Shown in pieces: positions 1 through 9,708 of a stretch of DNA of 64,000 nt. The notes beneath the pieces were generated by a model. That model did no database searches. It was not told the DNA's origin and worked only from the letters and a program-made list of their open reading frames with translations. Origin of the DNA: Temnothorax longispinosus (Eukaryota > Arthropoda > Insecta > Hymenoptera > Formicidae); assembly GCF_030848805.1 (NCBI RefSeq), contig NC_092365.1, forward strand, positions 11,229,760 to 11,293,759, given 5' to 3'. Made by a program: the position numbers and the translations under genes. Numbering within the stretch: position 1 is the stretch's first letter; every line of letters begins with the position of its first letter.

Positions 1-1106
1 AGACGGCTCCCAGAAATATTCCATTCATTGTCAAAAGGTGGCCTTTGGTCGCTCCTTTTAGAAACAGTCTATATACCTGGACCTTTCATCCTGTTTTTTC
101 GTATCCCGATAGATTTGACTTAGTTTCTACAACTTTTGATATAGAATCGGGTATGTTAGCTAGAAATAACGGATCGCCTAACCAAGCTTTTATTAATCTG
201 ATTTCCTTTCATCGTTCATCTCCGGAAGAAGTCGTCATTTACACTGACGGTTCGAGATTTGAGTCGGCGGAGGGAATCTGTGTTGGTAGTGCTGTTTGGG
301 TCCCACAAGTTGAATTGCTGCTTAAATTCAAATTGAATGTTTTATCTAGCTCATTTACAGCAGAGTGCTTGGCCATATCTAAGGCTATTGACCTTATGTG
401 GTCCCAGGCATGGAACTTTATTAATGTTTGCACTGATTCCCTTAGCGTAATCCAGGCGTTAAGTAACGAAAATCACGATTATAAGCTTTCCCCGCTTATT
501 CCAGATTTAAAAATGAAATTGTCATTGGCGGCTTGTGAGAATAAACATATTAAATTTTCCTGGTGTCCGTCCCATAAAGGGATTCAAGGGAATGAAGTGG
601 CTGACAGAGCTGCCAGGGAGGCTGCTACTAATGGAATTTTTCCTGGTAATAAGATCTCGTTTAAGGACGCGCTCTCATATAATATAAAGATGTATGAAGA
701 AATGGATGCTCAATTTTTAAATGATATTGATATAGGCACGGGAAAGTATTACATGGAAAAATTCTCAGATATTAAGTTAAAATCTTTGTTAAAGTATAGA
801 GGTAACCGTACGGATATGTGTAGGCTGTTTCGTTTAATTACGGGATATTTGTATGTTGGAACCACAAAATTTAAATTTGGTTGGATTGATTCCCCCGGTT
901 GCTTTTATGGGGAGGAATTGCAGGATATCAACCACGTATTTTGGGCGTGTCCTTTTTATAATGATGAAAGAGCTATCTTGATTGATGGCCTTTTGAAGAA
1001 TCAATTAATAGCACCTTTTTCAATAGAATATGTGATTGGTAATTTGAATGTCAAAATAGCTAGACTGATTATTACTTTTATAAATGGTTTGAATCTTGGT
1101 TTATGA
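1..1106 (+). CDS. 3' end of a non-LTR retrotransposon ORF2 (RNase H domain), truncated by the window edge
   Basis: The reading frame is open from the window edge to the stop at 1106, so the true start lies upstream. A type-I RNase H fold is visible: the first Asp in the YTDGSR motif, a Glu in SFTAECLA, an Asp in CTDSLSV, and the C-terminal H/D in SWCPSHKG...NEVADRAA. A short Cys/His stretch near residue 295 (INHVFWACPF) resembles the C-terminal region of I/Jockey-type LINE proteins. In such elements RNase H follows reverse transcriptase and removes RNA from the cDNA hybrid. No RT is present here because the window begins too late. The frame has no stop or frameshift, so this copy is less decayed than its Polinton neighbour. 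An I-clade assignment is inference from the domain order. Confidence 0.8.
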   Translation, partial: TAPRNIPFIVKRWPLVAPFRNSLYTWTFHPVFSYPDRFDLVSTTFDIESGMLARNNGSPNQAFINLISFHRSSPEEVVIYTDGSRFESAEGICVGSAVWVPQVELLLKFKLNVLSSSFTAECLAISKAIDLMWSQAWNFINVCTDSLSVIQALSNENHDYKLSPLIPDLKMKLSLAACENKHIKFSWCPSHKGIQGNEVADRAAREAATNGIFPGNKISFKDALSYNIKMYEEMDAQFLNDIDIGTGKYYMEKFSDIKLKSLLKYRGNRTDMCRLFRLITGYLYVGTTKFKFGWIDSPGCFYGEELQDINHVFWACPFYNDERAILIDGLLKNQLIAPFSIEYVIGNLNVKIARLIITFINGLNLGL

Positions 1107-1312
1107 TCTATCGAGTCGCAGAGAGCTCTCTCCTGAGATGTGGCATGGCTTACCGGGAAAGTACTGCAAAGCAGTAATTATTGAATTTCTAAGAGGGCGC
1201 CTCGGACCCAAACAGAGGCTCCTCTAGTTTATAAATCGCCGTGGTACTCGGTACGACTCAAAGTAGAGTTGGAAATCCAGCGGGTCAAAGGAAAGGAAAG
1301 GACAACGTGGGA
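1107..1312 (+). other. Probable LINE 3' UTR and junction with the Polinton
   Basis: This is non-coding sequence between the LINE stop and the first recognisable Polinton coding sequence. A purine-rich run (three AAAGG/GAAAG-like units near 1288-1302) could be the LINE 3' tail. The exact insertion boundary cannot be placed without an empty-site copy. Confidence 0.35.
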
Positions 1313-4055
1313 CATTTTGCGTGGATCAAGAACCTATCCCGCCTCGTGAGCTCGCAAATCGACCGACACCATGGTCGGAAATACTTTTGCGATCGGTAAG
1401 TACCTATAGTTCTTTTAATAATATATAGAATATTTTGTGTATAAAAAAAAAATTATAATATTTGCGCTTATTTTTTTTTTGCAGATGTTTGCACTACTTC
1501 AGCTCCAACGAGAAATTGGCTGCCCACACCGTCGACTGTCAGGAGATGAATGACTGCGCGATCAAGTTACCGAGCGATAACGACAAGTGGTTGGTTTTTA
1601 AAAATCACAACAGGGAGGAACGAGTTCCGTTTGTCGTATACGCCAACCTGGAGTGTACCCTGGAGAAGATGGAAGCGGATCCGGAAACGTCCAGGTACAC
1701 ATATCAACATCATCGCGTGTTTAGCATAGGGTACTACGTGCGTTGCTCGTACGACGAGTCGTTATCTATGTATCGGTTTCGTCGCGATAAGGATTGCGTC
1801 GCGTGGTTCGCCGAGGAGCTAAGACGTTTAGCTCACGACGTAAAAACTATATTGTCCACTAATATACCCATGGCAGATTTCACGCGAGACGAGTGGGAAA
1901 AGTTTAACAGCGCAACGCACTGTCACGTGTGCAAAGAACCGTTCGAGCCAGACGACGTGCGAGTACGCGACCATTGTCACCTGACCGGTCGATACAGAGG
2001 TCCCGCGCATTCGAATTGTAACTTAAATTATAAAGATTCGCATTGCATTCCCATAGTGTTTCATAATTTATCGGGATACGATGCACATTTTATTATAACT
2101 GAAATAGCAACAGCATACGAAGGACATGTAGATTTACTCCCGATCACAAAAGAAAAATATATTTCGTTTACAAAAAACGTTCAAAGCACCGAAGATAAAG
2201 ATAAGAAAACGTGCGTCAAATTGCGATTTATCGATTCGTATAAGTTTCTCACCGCTAGTCTCGACAAATTGGCATCTTATCTCAGCAAGGATAAACTGCG
2301 AATATTGCAACGCGAATTTTGTGAATTATCCGCAGAAAATTTTAATTTGCTGACACGAAAAGGCGTATTTCCATATGAATACATTTACTGCGTCGAAAAA
2401 TTGGAGGACTTGTGTTTACCACCGCGCGACTCGTTTTACAGTTCATTGACAGGTGACACCGTATCCGAGAGCGATTACGCGCACGCCGTCGACGTCTGGC
2501 AGCGGTTCTCCATTCGAACGCTCGGTGATTACAGCGATTTATATCTCAAGACCGATGTCTTGCTGTTGCCAATATCTTTGAAAATTTTCGCGATAGTTGC
2601 GTTGCGAGTTATGGACTCGATCCGGCGTATTATTATACTCTACCGGGTTTTACGTGGGATGCTATGTTGAAGCATACACACATCAATTTCGAATTGCTCA
2701 CCGACATTGACATGGTCATGTTTATCGAACGCGGTATACGCGGCGGTTTGAGTCAATGTTCAAACAGATACGCGCTGGCCAACAACAAGTACATGCAGTC
2801 GTACGATCCATCGAAACCGTCGTCGTACCTCATGTATTTTGATGTAAATAACTTATACGGCTGGGCAATGAGTCAACCATTGCCATACGCAGATTTTAAA
2901 TGGGTCGACGACGTAACCGATTTTAATGTTATGGATGTCGCGTTGGATTCCCCGATAGGCTACATTCTCGAAGTCGACTTGGAGTATCCGCAACATCTTC
3001 ACGACGCGCACACTGACCTACCGTTCTGTCCGACGCGCGATAAACCACCCGGCAAGCGGCAGGACAAGTTCCTCGCAACATTATACGATAAGAAACGTTA
3101 TGTAATACATTATCGCAACCTGCAGCAGTGTACTCGTCACGGTCTCCGTATATCAAAAATTTACCGTATACTGAAATTCGCGCAATCTCCATGGCTTCGC
3201 GATTATATAGACCTCAATACGAAATTTAGAACGTTGGCCAACAATGATTTCGAGAAAAATTTATACAAATTGATGAACAATGCCGTGTTTGGCAAAACCA
3301 TGGAGAATGTGCGCAATCACGTTGACGTGCGACTCGTGACTCATTGGGAGGGTAGATACGGCGCGGAGGCTATGATTGCGAAACCAAATTTTCATAGCCG
3401 AAGCGTCTTTTCGGAGAATTTAGTAGCAATAGAAATGCGAAAACTCGAGGTGAAGTTCGACAAACCAATCTATGTGGGTATGTGCATCCTCGATATATCC
3501 AAGACATGTTTGTACGAATTTCATCACGAGTACATGTTACCGTTGTATCGCGACAAGTGTAAAGTCACGTACACCAATACTGACAGTCTCATTTATCACA
3601 TCGAGTGCGACGATGTGTATGATATCATGAAGCGTCACATTCATAGATTTGACACTAGCGATTACGCGATTGATAATACTTACGGTATCCCACTCGCCAA
3701 TAAAAAAGTTCCGGGCTTAATGAAAGACGAAAATAACGGTGCGATAATGACCGAATTCGTCGGGCTTAGAGCAAAGATGTACGCCTTGCGAGTGGACGGT
3801 AAGAAAGATACGAAAAAGGCTAAAGGTGTTAAGAGTAACGTCGTAGCCAGGTCGATAACGTTCGACGATTACACGCGGTGTTTGCGCGACGAAATTGAAA
3901 TGACGCGACAGCAAACCTGCATAAGATCCAAAAAACACGAGGTATACACCGTGTCCGAAACGAAAATAGCTCTAAGTCCGTACGATGATAAGCGATACAT
4001 TATACCCGGTTCTACCGAAACGCTGCCATGGGGATATTATAAAATACCATTGTAA
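1313..4055 (+). pseudogene. Polinton protein-primed DNA polymerase B, spliced and frameshifted
   Basis: This gene encodes the replicative polymerase of the element, using a protein primer. Exon 1 (about 1313-1395) ends in a Cys-containing stretch. After an 89-nt intron, exon 2 starts at 1485 and completes a C2H2-like zinc finger (CLHYF...KL..H..DC). An HNH/EndoVII-like Cys/His cluster lies near 1921-2030, and the exonuclease motif HNLSGYDAHF near 2060-2090. Past a one-base deletion near 2568-2572 the frame changes, and polymerase motifs A (FDVNNLYGWAM, about 2839), B (NNAVFGKTMEN, about 3275) and C (about 3570) follow. The Exo I aspartate is Asn (YANLECT) and the first motif-C aspartate is Asn (YTNTDS). 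The protein could not be catalytic even if the frame were intact. AATAAA lies near 4111, downstream of the stop. Confidence 0.85.
1396..1484 (+). other. Spliceosomal intron in the Polinton polymerase gene
   Basis: The donor is GTAAGT at 1396. The acceptor is a long T tract followed by GCAG ending at 1484. Joining 1395 to 1485 keeps the polymerase frame and restores the spacing of a zinc-finger cysteine pair across the junction. The intron is AT-rich and 89 nt long, a typical insect size. Confidence 0.75.
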
Positions 4056-4124
4056 ATATATTGTAAATACCGCTGTAAATATATTGTAATTACATTTAGA
4101 TATTTAGGAAAATAAATGACTCAT

Positions 4125-4178
4125 ATGTATATATATATATATATATGTATAGATATATATATATATATATATATATGT
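4125..4178. repeat. (TA)n microsatellite
   Basis: A TA dinucleotide run with a few interruptions lies in the intergenic gap between the convergent polymerase and integrase genes of the Polinton. Confidence 0.9.
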
Positions 4179-4198
4179 TTTTATACTGTAATAAATTT

Positions 4199-5154
4199 TT
4201 ACAATACATTATTCTTGTGTATCCATGAATTGTGTGAATTATCAAATCCTAACCACTTTACATAAACCTCATCCCCTCTTTTGCGCAAAACTTTTTCAAC
4301 GAGATACACGTCGGGATTAGCAACGCGATGTAACTCGTATTCGTAGAAGCCGCCGGCGACGGGTTTTCGCAGGAATCTTCCAACAGATACGTCACAGGAT
4401 TAGTTTTCTGCACTTTGACGATTCTAAACACCTCCGTGGTCTAATTTGGCGTGTATCCTTTCTCGAAGATTGTCTTGAATTTACTCACGCGTACCGAATC
4501 GCCCACTTTAAATCGCGCGGGAGCAGCGATCTTTACGTGGTTGTACACCGTTGTTAGGAGCTTGTCGGCGATCGCGGGGGTAACATCGATGGGTCGCATG
4601 CCGATAGTTCGATGCTTTCGCGCGTTGTAATCCGATACGAGACCTGGCAGCGAGTCGATCCATTTGTAATTTCTATTGCGCGTAAACATTTTCCACATGT
4701 CGTTCTTGAGCGTGCGATTGAATCGTTCGACGACCGATGCCTTCATTACGGAATATGTCGAATAGTGATTGATATTATGTTTCTTCAAGAGTTTCTGCAC
4801 GTTTGCGTTGTAAAATTCTTTTCCCTTGTCAGTCTGCAGATTTTTCGGGCATCTTCCGCCGTCTCGAATTATTTTCGCGATTGCCGCAGTAACCTCGGGT
4901 CCGCTCTTGGCCTTGAGCGGTACGGCCCATGCGTGTTTGCTCAGCACGTCGATAACGGTGAGTATGTAGTGATAGCCTCTGTTAAATCGCGTGTATGGAC
5001 GCATCTCGACCACATCCGCCTGCCACAGGTCATCGTATCCGCGCACTATGACGCGTCTTCGAGAAAAATTTCTTCTCGCAGGAGCGTGTAATTCTTCCAC
5101 AAGCCTCCGTTTCTTAGCTGATTGCTTCTTACCAGCCATGACGATGACGCGCAA
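4199..5154 (-). pseudogene. Polinton integrase with C-terminal chromodomain, interrupted by a nonsense codon and a frameshift
   Basis: This is a retroviral-type DDE integrase for insertion of the Polinton. The catalytic triad is visible in the open part: Asp in DLWQADVVEM, Asp in LQTDKGKEF, and Glu in SVVERFNRTLK. An SH3-like segment (RFKVGDSVRVSKF) follows. The frame stops at 4441 with TAG where a Trp codon is expected. Downstream on the same strand the reading continues recognisably, after a further one-base loss near 4370, into a chromodomain (VYLVEKVLRKRG...VYVKWLGF) ending at TAA 4199. The chromodomain probably guided integration to chromatin. The gene is convergent with the polymerase gene. 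The core triad is intact, but the C-terminus is not translated as one chain. Confidence 0.85.
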
Positions 5155-5166
5155 CTGACGCAGATA

Positions 5167-5520
5167 TCAGTGTACGTTCTTATCTATTCGCGATGATTCG
5201 CAATTACATCTTGAATCATCTTTTGAAGTTCGTTTAGGGTAATTTTGCACGTTATTCTGGAATGCGGCCATCTTTTTCTCCATTTCATCCTGTCGATCTT
5301 TCAAAATTTGCACGCTCTGCTGCACGTAACGTTTATTGGCTGCATCGCCATCATCTACAGGCGGCGCTATCCGTCGAATCTTGCGCGATTTCGCGTCAAA
5401 GTCGGTGGCGATCATGCAAAGAGCGTTATCGCGCACGTAATTTCTGATTAATCCTCTCCATTTATAGTACGGTTCCGCACCGCCTCTTCCGAACGATATA
5501 CCAAACTTGTTGATCGGCAT
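5167..5520 (-). CDS. Polinton accessory protein of unknown function, with coiled coil
   Basis: The ORF is 117 codons with an ATG start, running in the same direction as the integrase and 12 nt upstream of it. The N-terminal part has an aromatic/Arg-rich segment (YYKWRGLIRNYVRDNA). A DAANKRYVQQS motif follows, then a heptad-rich helix (about residues 68-95). The sequence DAA-KRYV resembles trimerisation motifs seen in phage-type fibre proteins, so a fibre or spike role is conceivable. That is inference only. I recognise it as a recurrent companion of insect Polintons but know no demonstrated function. No stop or frameshift is apparent. Confidence 0.6.
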   Translation of the reverse strand: MPINKFGISFGRGGAEPYYKWRGLIRNYVRDNALCMIATDFDAKSRKIRRIAPPVDDGDAANKRYVQQSVQILKDRQDEMEKKMAAFQNNVQNYPKRTSKDDSRCNCESSRIDKNVH

Positions 5521-5555
5521 TTCGATGTTGATTGAATGACTCGCTGTCGCGCCAC

Positions 5556-6741
5556 TTAATTTATAATAAGTCCAGCCTCGCGAAGTTCCTCGATAATCGA
5601 CAGGATTTCGTTATCGTGACCGGTGTGACCCGCTAGGCGCGAAGCTTCGAGCAATCTGAGACGATCTACAAGCTCGTTGGGATCGTCCCAATGAACATAA
5701 TCGATCTTGTTGTCGTTTAATGTCATGGCATGCGGTATACCTTTTCCAGCTTTTTTACCCGAAATCGACGATGCAATTATATGGTCGATCTTGTTGCCTG
5801 TCATGGCACGCGGTATACCTTTTCCAGCTTTTTTACCCGAAATCAACGGCCCGATTATATGTGTGTACTTGTATCCCCCGTTGCCCTTTATTTGAGCGTG
5901 AGCATCATAATTGCGTTTATGAGCACTCGTCATCAACAGAATGCTCTTGTATGTTTGCATATCGTCCTCTGTGTAGATATCATGATCGGGATATTTCTTA
6001 AAGATTAATTCGAAAAGACCGCGTGTGCCATTGTATCGTATGCCGTCGATAATTATCTTGTCCGCGTAGTTCACGTCAAAACGTTTATTACCGAGCATCA
6101 TTCCATCGTTGGTGAATTTAACACCGTACGCGATGTCCATACCGCTTTCTTGATCGCCGCTCAGAACTGCCCCGACATACTTTTGGCTCAATGGACCCAA
6201 TTGATCTCGCAACGTTTCTTGACCCTCAGATGTTTGCAACTGCTTTCGAACGGACGTCACGAGTGGGTCATTCGTGGTTTCGAAAACATCTTCGTTTGCG
6301 AGCACTGTGGGTTGTACGGAAGGTGCAGAGGTTATCGGTGGTTCATTCAATGGACCTTTCGATCGTTTCGGTTTACGCGGTTTTAAAATTTTGGTTATTT
6401 CGCTCAAATTAGATGGCACATTTATCGATCGTTTCAACGTAACCGGAGTTTAAGCCATTACAGAGTCGTTAAACGAGTCGTTGTCGTTCGAGCTTCGGCT
6501 TTTTGTCTTCCCACGCCGTTTCATTCTCAATCTTTGACACGTCAGATTCTTTGCCAGCAACGGTGTTTTCAGCAATCTGCTTTAGAGGTTCGATGATGGG
6601 CTTAAAGTGTCTCTCCAACGCGATATCTTCCTCCACTTTACCAGTTTTCAAGGCGTGATACTTTTTGCGAATCGAATTGCTCGTTTTCGCAATTTTATTT
6701 GCTATCCTCTCGCGCTCTCTAATCTCCTCGCTGCTGTCCAT
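5556..6741 (-). pseudogene. Polinton accessory protein (DUF8207-like), split by a frameshift
   Basis: Two open segments lie on the minus strand: 6741-6469 (90 codons, charged and helical, RERERIANKIAKTS...) and 6437-5556 (293 codons). They are in different frames and separated by about 30 nt that contains a stop. I read them as one former gene: a helical N-terminus joined to a globular C-terminal domain with motifs YGVKFTNDGMMLG, IIIDGIRYNGTRGL and YVHWDDPNELVDRLRLLEAS. The C-terminal domain resembles the family I know as DUF8207, found in invertebrate Polintons. Its function is unknown. It contains an internal tandem duplication (see the separate feature). The alternative, two independent small genes, is less likely because the second segment has no good start context. 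Confidence 0.6.
5701..5860 (-). repeat. In-frame tandem duplication inside the DUF8207-like gene
   Basis: Two copies of about 78-83 bp (roughly 5701-5783 and 5784-5860) each encode ISGKKAGKGIP-AMT followed by NKID. The nucleotide copies differ at only a few positions, so the duplication is younger than the domain itself. Confidence 0.85.
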
Positions 6742-6779
6742 GTTGCGCTAACGTTGTTCAATCAACGCGTCAACAACAA

Positions 6780-7478
6780 CTAACCACGTTTCGGTATCGC
6801 AAAGCCGTTAAATCCTTTTCTGTATCGACCATTCGAAATCGCGCTGTCCTTGTCTATCACCACGAATCCGTACTTTTGTTGCCAACACGTATGACACAAT
6901 TTACTGAAATCATCGTATAACATATCTGTGTTTACGTGATCGTTGTACATGTGTTTCAGATTGGTACCATCCTGTTTAAACATAATCAATAAATTCACGT
7001 TGTCGCGTATAAGATGCTTCGGTATCTTCGCATACGTCTGACAAAGATAGAAAGAGTCAACGTCCGCGTGCCGGCCCATTGCAAAGTATTCTCTTATCGT
7101 ATTCTGCTTGTCGCACGCCACGTCATCAAAGATAAAAATAGAATTCGGGAGCGCCTCGCTCGGCGGAATGACGTCACTGTTATTCGAGAACGTAAAGTAA
7201 CCAATCTCTTCTATCGGTGTTAGTATATTCTCCAAATATCGATATTTCGGTTGTTGCAACGATTTCGAGTACACATACACGTTCTCGAAACGTACACCGT
7301 GCGGACTTTCCAGCAAGCTTATCAAGACGTTTGTCTTGCCGCAATTCGACGGACCGCAGATGATACCGCGTATAGAAATCGGTAGCATGCCTCCATGTTT
7401 GCGTACCTCTTTCGTTAACGGCATCCTGTCGTCAAAATTTGTCACTTTGATCGTTCGCGATTGTCGTACGAACCGCAT
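6780..7478 (-). CDS. Polinton packaging ATPase (FtsK/HerA-type P-loop)
   Basis: This is a DNA-packaging ATPase comparable to those of double-jelly-roll viruses and Polintons. It is predicted to translocate the element DNA into a capsid. Walker A is GPSNCGKTNVL (about residue 45 from the ATG at 7478) and Walker B is SIFIFDDVACD (about residue 120). A sensor-like Gln follows in YLCQTYAKIPKHL. The length of about 232 residues is normal for the family. The ATG at 7478 (MRFVRQSR) is preferred over the non-ATG codon at 7496. The frame is open throughout, making this one of the best-preserved genes of the element. Its start faces the divergently transcribed gene at 7570, so the gap at 7479-7569 probably holds both promoters. 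Confidence 0.85.
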   Translation of the reverse strand: MRFVRQSRTIKVTNFDDRMPLTKEVRKHGGMLPISIRGIICGPSNCGKTNVLISLLESPHGVRFENVYVYSKSLQQPKYRYLENILTPIEEIGYFTFSNNSDVIPPSEALPNSIFIFDDVACDKQNTIREYFAMGRHADVDSFYLCQTYAKIPKHLIRDNVNLLIMFKQDGTNLKHMYNDHVNTDMLYDDFSKLCHTCWQQKYGFVVIDKDSAISNGRYRKGFNGFAIPKRG

Positions 7479-7569
7479 TTTAACTCCCCTCCACAACGAA
7501 TGACTAACAATATCGAGAAAGCTGGCCTATTTATAGAGACGCGTAGAGCTGAGATGCTCAGTCTTTAAA

Positions 7570-7833
7570 ATGTTTTTGCTCGTGTCGGATAACAGCGATA
7601 TTTACGATTTAACCGCCGAGCAGTTAAAGTATATACCAAAGGTCATTCTATTGCGACAGTTTTATAATCACATAGATTATTTGTGGGATAAGCTTCCCGA
7701 ACATATCAAGGCAGATTCGGAGGTTCAGCAATATCGGCGCTGTTTAATACATTATAATTTGCCGTGTCAGCAAACGCACATCGACGGTCCGCCGCCGTTG
7801 ATAAAAAACTGCGGCAAATGCCGCCGAAGATAG
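7570..7833 (+). CDS. Polinton small accessory protein
   Basis: An 87-codon ORF with an ATG start. It begins the second plus-strand block of the Polinton, divergent from the ATPase, and overlaps the next gene by 16 nt when that gene starts at 7818. The N-terminus is hydrophobic/aromatic (YDLTAEQLKYIPKVILLRQFYNHIDYLWDKL). The C-terminus ends in CGKCRRR after a CxxC-like pair. I recognise it as recurrent in ant-type Polintons but know of no function. Confidence 0.55.
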   Translation: MFLLVSDNSDIYDLTAEQLKYIPKVILLRQFYNHIDYLWDKLPEHIKADSEVQQYRRCLIHYNLPCQQTHIDGPPPLIKNCGKCRRR

Positions 7834-8819
7834 GTCGAGGTCTGCTGAATCGCGCGATAAACGCGCTTCCGATCGAATTACATATCCCCGGCTATCAATT
7901 TTGCGGACCGGGAACTCGCTTAGAAACACGATTGGCAAGAGGTGATCGGGGTATTAATCCATTGGACGCGGCGTGTCGCGAGCACGATATAGCCTACTCG
8001 CGTAGCAACGATCTCGCAAAACGACACGTGGCAGACAATATACTCGCCGCGGAAGCGCGAAAACGTGTCACCGCGAACGATTCGACTCTCGGAGAGAGAA
8101 CTGCGGCTACAGCCGTCTGGGCGGCCATGAAGGCTAAAACGAAACTCGGTATGGGTTTGAAAACGAAGAAAAAGAAGAAGACCAAGCAAATACTTCCGGT
8201 AGCGAAACGCGGCGGTATCCTACCGATCCTACCGTTATTAGGGGTTCTCGGCTCGTTGGTCGGCGGAGCGGCGGGAGTCGCAAAGGCCGTGAATGATAAC
8301 AAAGCCGCGCGACGTCAGCTGAAGAGATGCAACGTCACAATCGCGCCATGGAAGGTCACGGACTTTATCTCGCTCCGTACAAACGCGGACGGGGAGTCTC
8401 GAGAAAAAAAAAACGTCGAAAGGACGCTAAAAATCCCCAAGGGTGTAACTACCAATGTACAACTGCAACAATTGGCAAAACGTATGCACATTCCATATTT
8501 TAGAGGTATTTTCATGCGCGACTCGTTACCGATCGGCGGTATACGTCGAAACGAGAGCGGTATCGTGAATTTGTATAATACTGAGGAACTGGGTACTCAC
8601 TGGGTGGCGTATGCGAAGAGGGGAGATCGTGCCATATATTTCGACAGTTTTGGCAATCTTCGACCACCGAGAGAATTGGCGCAGTATCTAGAGAACAATG
8701 TAATAAAGTACAATCGCACACCATATCAGCGATACGATCAGAGCAATTGCGGACAACTGTGTCTGCGTTTTCTACAGTCGGTTGACAATCAATTTAAAGA
8801 CCGGCGTTACGCTGTTTAA
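7818..8819 (+). pseudogene. Polinton PLA2-like minor capsid domain fused to an adenovirus-type cysteine protease, with a frame-shifted linker
   Basis: The start chosen is MPPKIGRG at 7818, after an upstream in-frame ATG at 7764. The N-terminal half has a parvovirus-type phospholipase A2 signature: the Ca-loop FCGPGT (about residue 35) and the catalytic HD dyad in ACREHDIAYS (about residue 60). A basic stretch (about 125-135) and a glycine-rich hydrophobic segment LLGVLGSLVGGAAGVA follow. The C-terminal half has the adenain-type triad His in GTHWVAY, Asp/Asn in IYFDSFG and Cys in QSNCGQLCLRF. A maturation protease and a membrane-active capsid component are the expected roles. Between about 8322 and 8412 the conserved linker lies in another frame. 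It is entered by a one-base change and left at a run of ten A, so the ORF is continuous but carries about 30 wrong residues. Confidence 0.75.
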
Positions 8820-8838
8820 TCTCAGTATTCATTCAAAC

Positions 8839-9567
8839 ATGTCACTGACATTTACGCTCACCGGCAAGAGCAGCATCCTCGCGGTAAGTTACTTTTCCGC
8901 CGTGGATTTGAGCGATGGCTATTACGAGCTCGGTCTAACAGATTTTGAAACCTATCACACGATACCGAATGTAAATTCGTCGGACAATAAATTCTACTAT
9001 GACGACGACGACAAGGAGATTACCATTCCCGAAGGATCGTACGAACTGCGTGATATAGACATATATCTGAAACGCGCTCTTTTATGGGACCAATCCAATA
9101 ATGTCTCGACAAACGAAGATGAATCGCACCCATTGATTATTATTCATGCTAATAACAATACGATGAAGAGCGAGATCAAGTGCGCTTATCGGATAAATTT
9201 CACAAAACCGAACAACATTGGATCGCTGCTGAGATTTTCAGCGAATCGCGTGCTGGAGTCGCGACAATGGCACGAATCGGATGTTCCGCTAAATATCATC
9301 AACGTAAACATCATTCGCATAGAGTATAACGTGACCGCGGGTGCGTACAGCAACGACAAGTACGTGCACACGATACACGAGTTTTCACCGAGCATGCCAC
9401 CAGGATATAAGATATCGGAAACGCCGGCACAGATCATTTACCTTCCGATCATCGTACGGAGCATTTCGGACTTGACGCTTCGCGTCGTGGATTAAACACG
9501 GGCGATTGATTGATTTTCGCGGAGAAGAGATCACCGTTAGACTGCATGTACGAAGACGACAGCGATA
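8839..9567 (+). pseudogene. Polinton minor capsid (penton-like) protein, C-terminus frameshifted
   Basis: The ATG at 8839 (MSLTFTLTGKSS) is chosen over an ORF extension to 8782 that lies in the tail of the preceding gene. The beta-rich sequence with YFSAVDLSDGYYELGLTDFETYHTIPN fits the single-jelly-roll penton proteins of Polintons. The frame stops at 9495 after LTLRVVD. The expected C-terminal strand (DFRGEEITVRLHV then an Arg-rich tail) is readable in a shifted frame to TAA at about 9567. One frameshift therefore removes the last strand. Confidence 0.7.
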
Positions 9568-9574
9568 ACGTGAG

Positions 9575-9708
9575 ATGCTCGTACTGAACGAAGCTGAGCA
9601 GGTGCAATAGACGAGAAACAAAAAGACAATCCAATCGCCAAAGAAGAAACTCACTGCGTCGAACATTGAATTTTTGAAATCATTGGGTTTCGTCGTACGA
9701 AATGGCTA
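9575..9708 (+). pseudogene. Small Polinton ORF overlapping the capsid start
   Basis: The short frame starts at ATG 9575, has an in-frame TAG (about 9608) and continues with a Lys/Gln-rich segment (TRNKKTIQSPKKKLTASN) to TAA at 9706-9708. That stop overlaps the ATG of the major capsid gene (9702), suggesting coupled or compact translation in the ancestral element. Basic character suggests nucleic acid binding, but there is no family match I can name. Confidence 0.45.

Noticed and set aside
4612..5091. 159-codon plus-strand ORF opposite the integrase
   Set aside because: Shadow frame of the integrase; it has no domain and the minus strand carries the DDE motifs.
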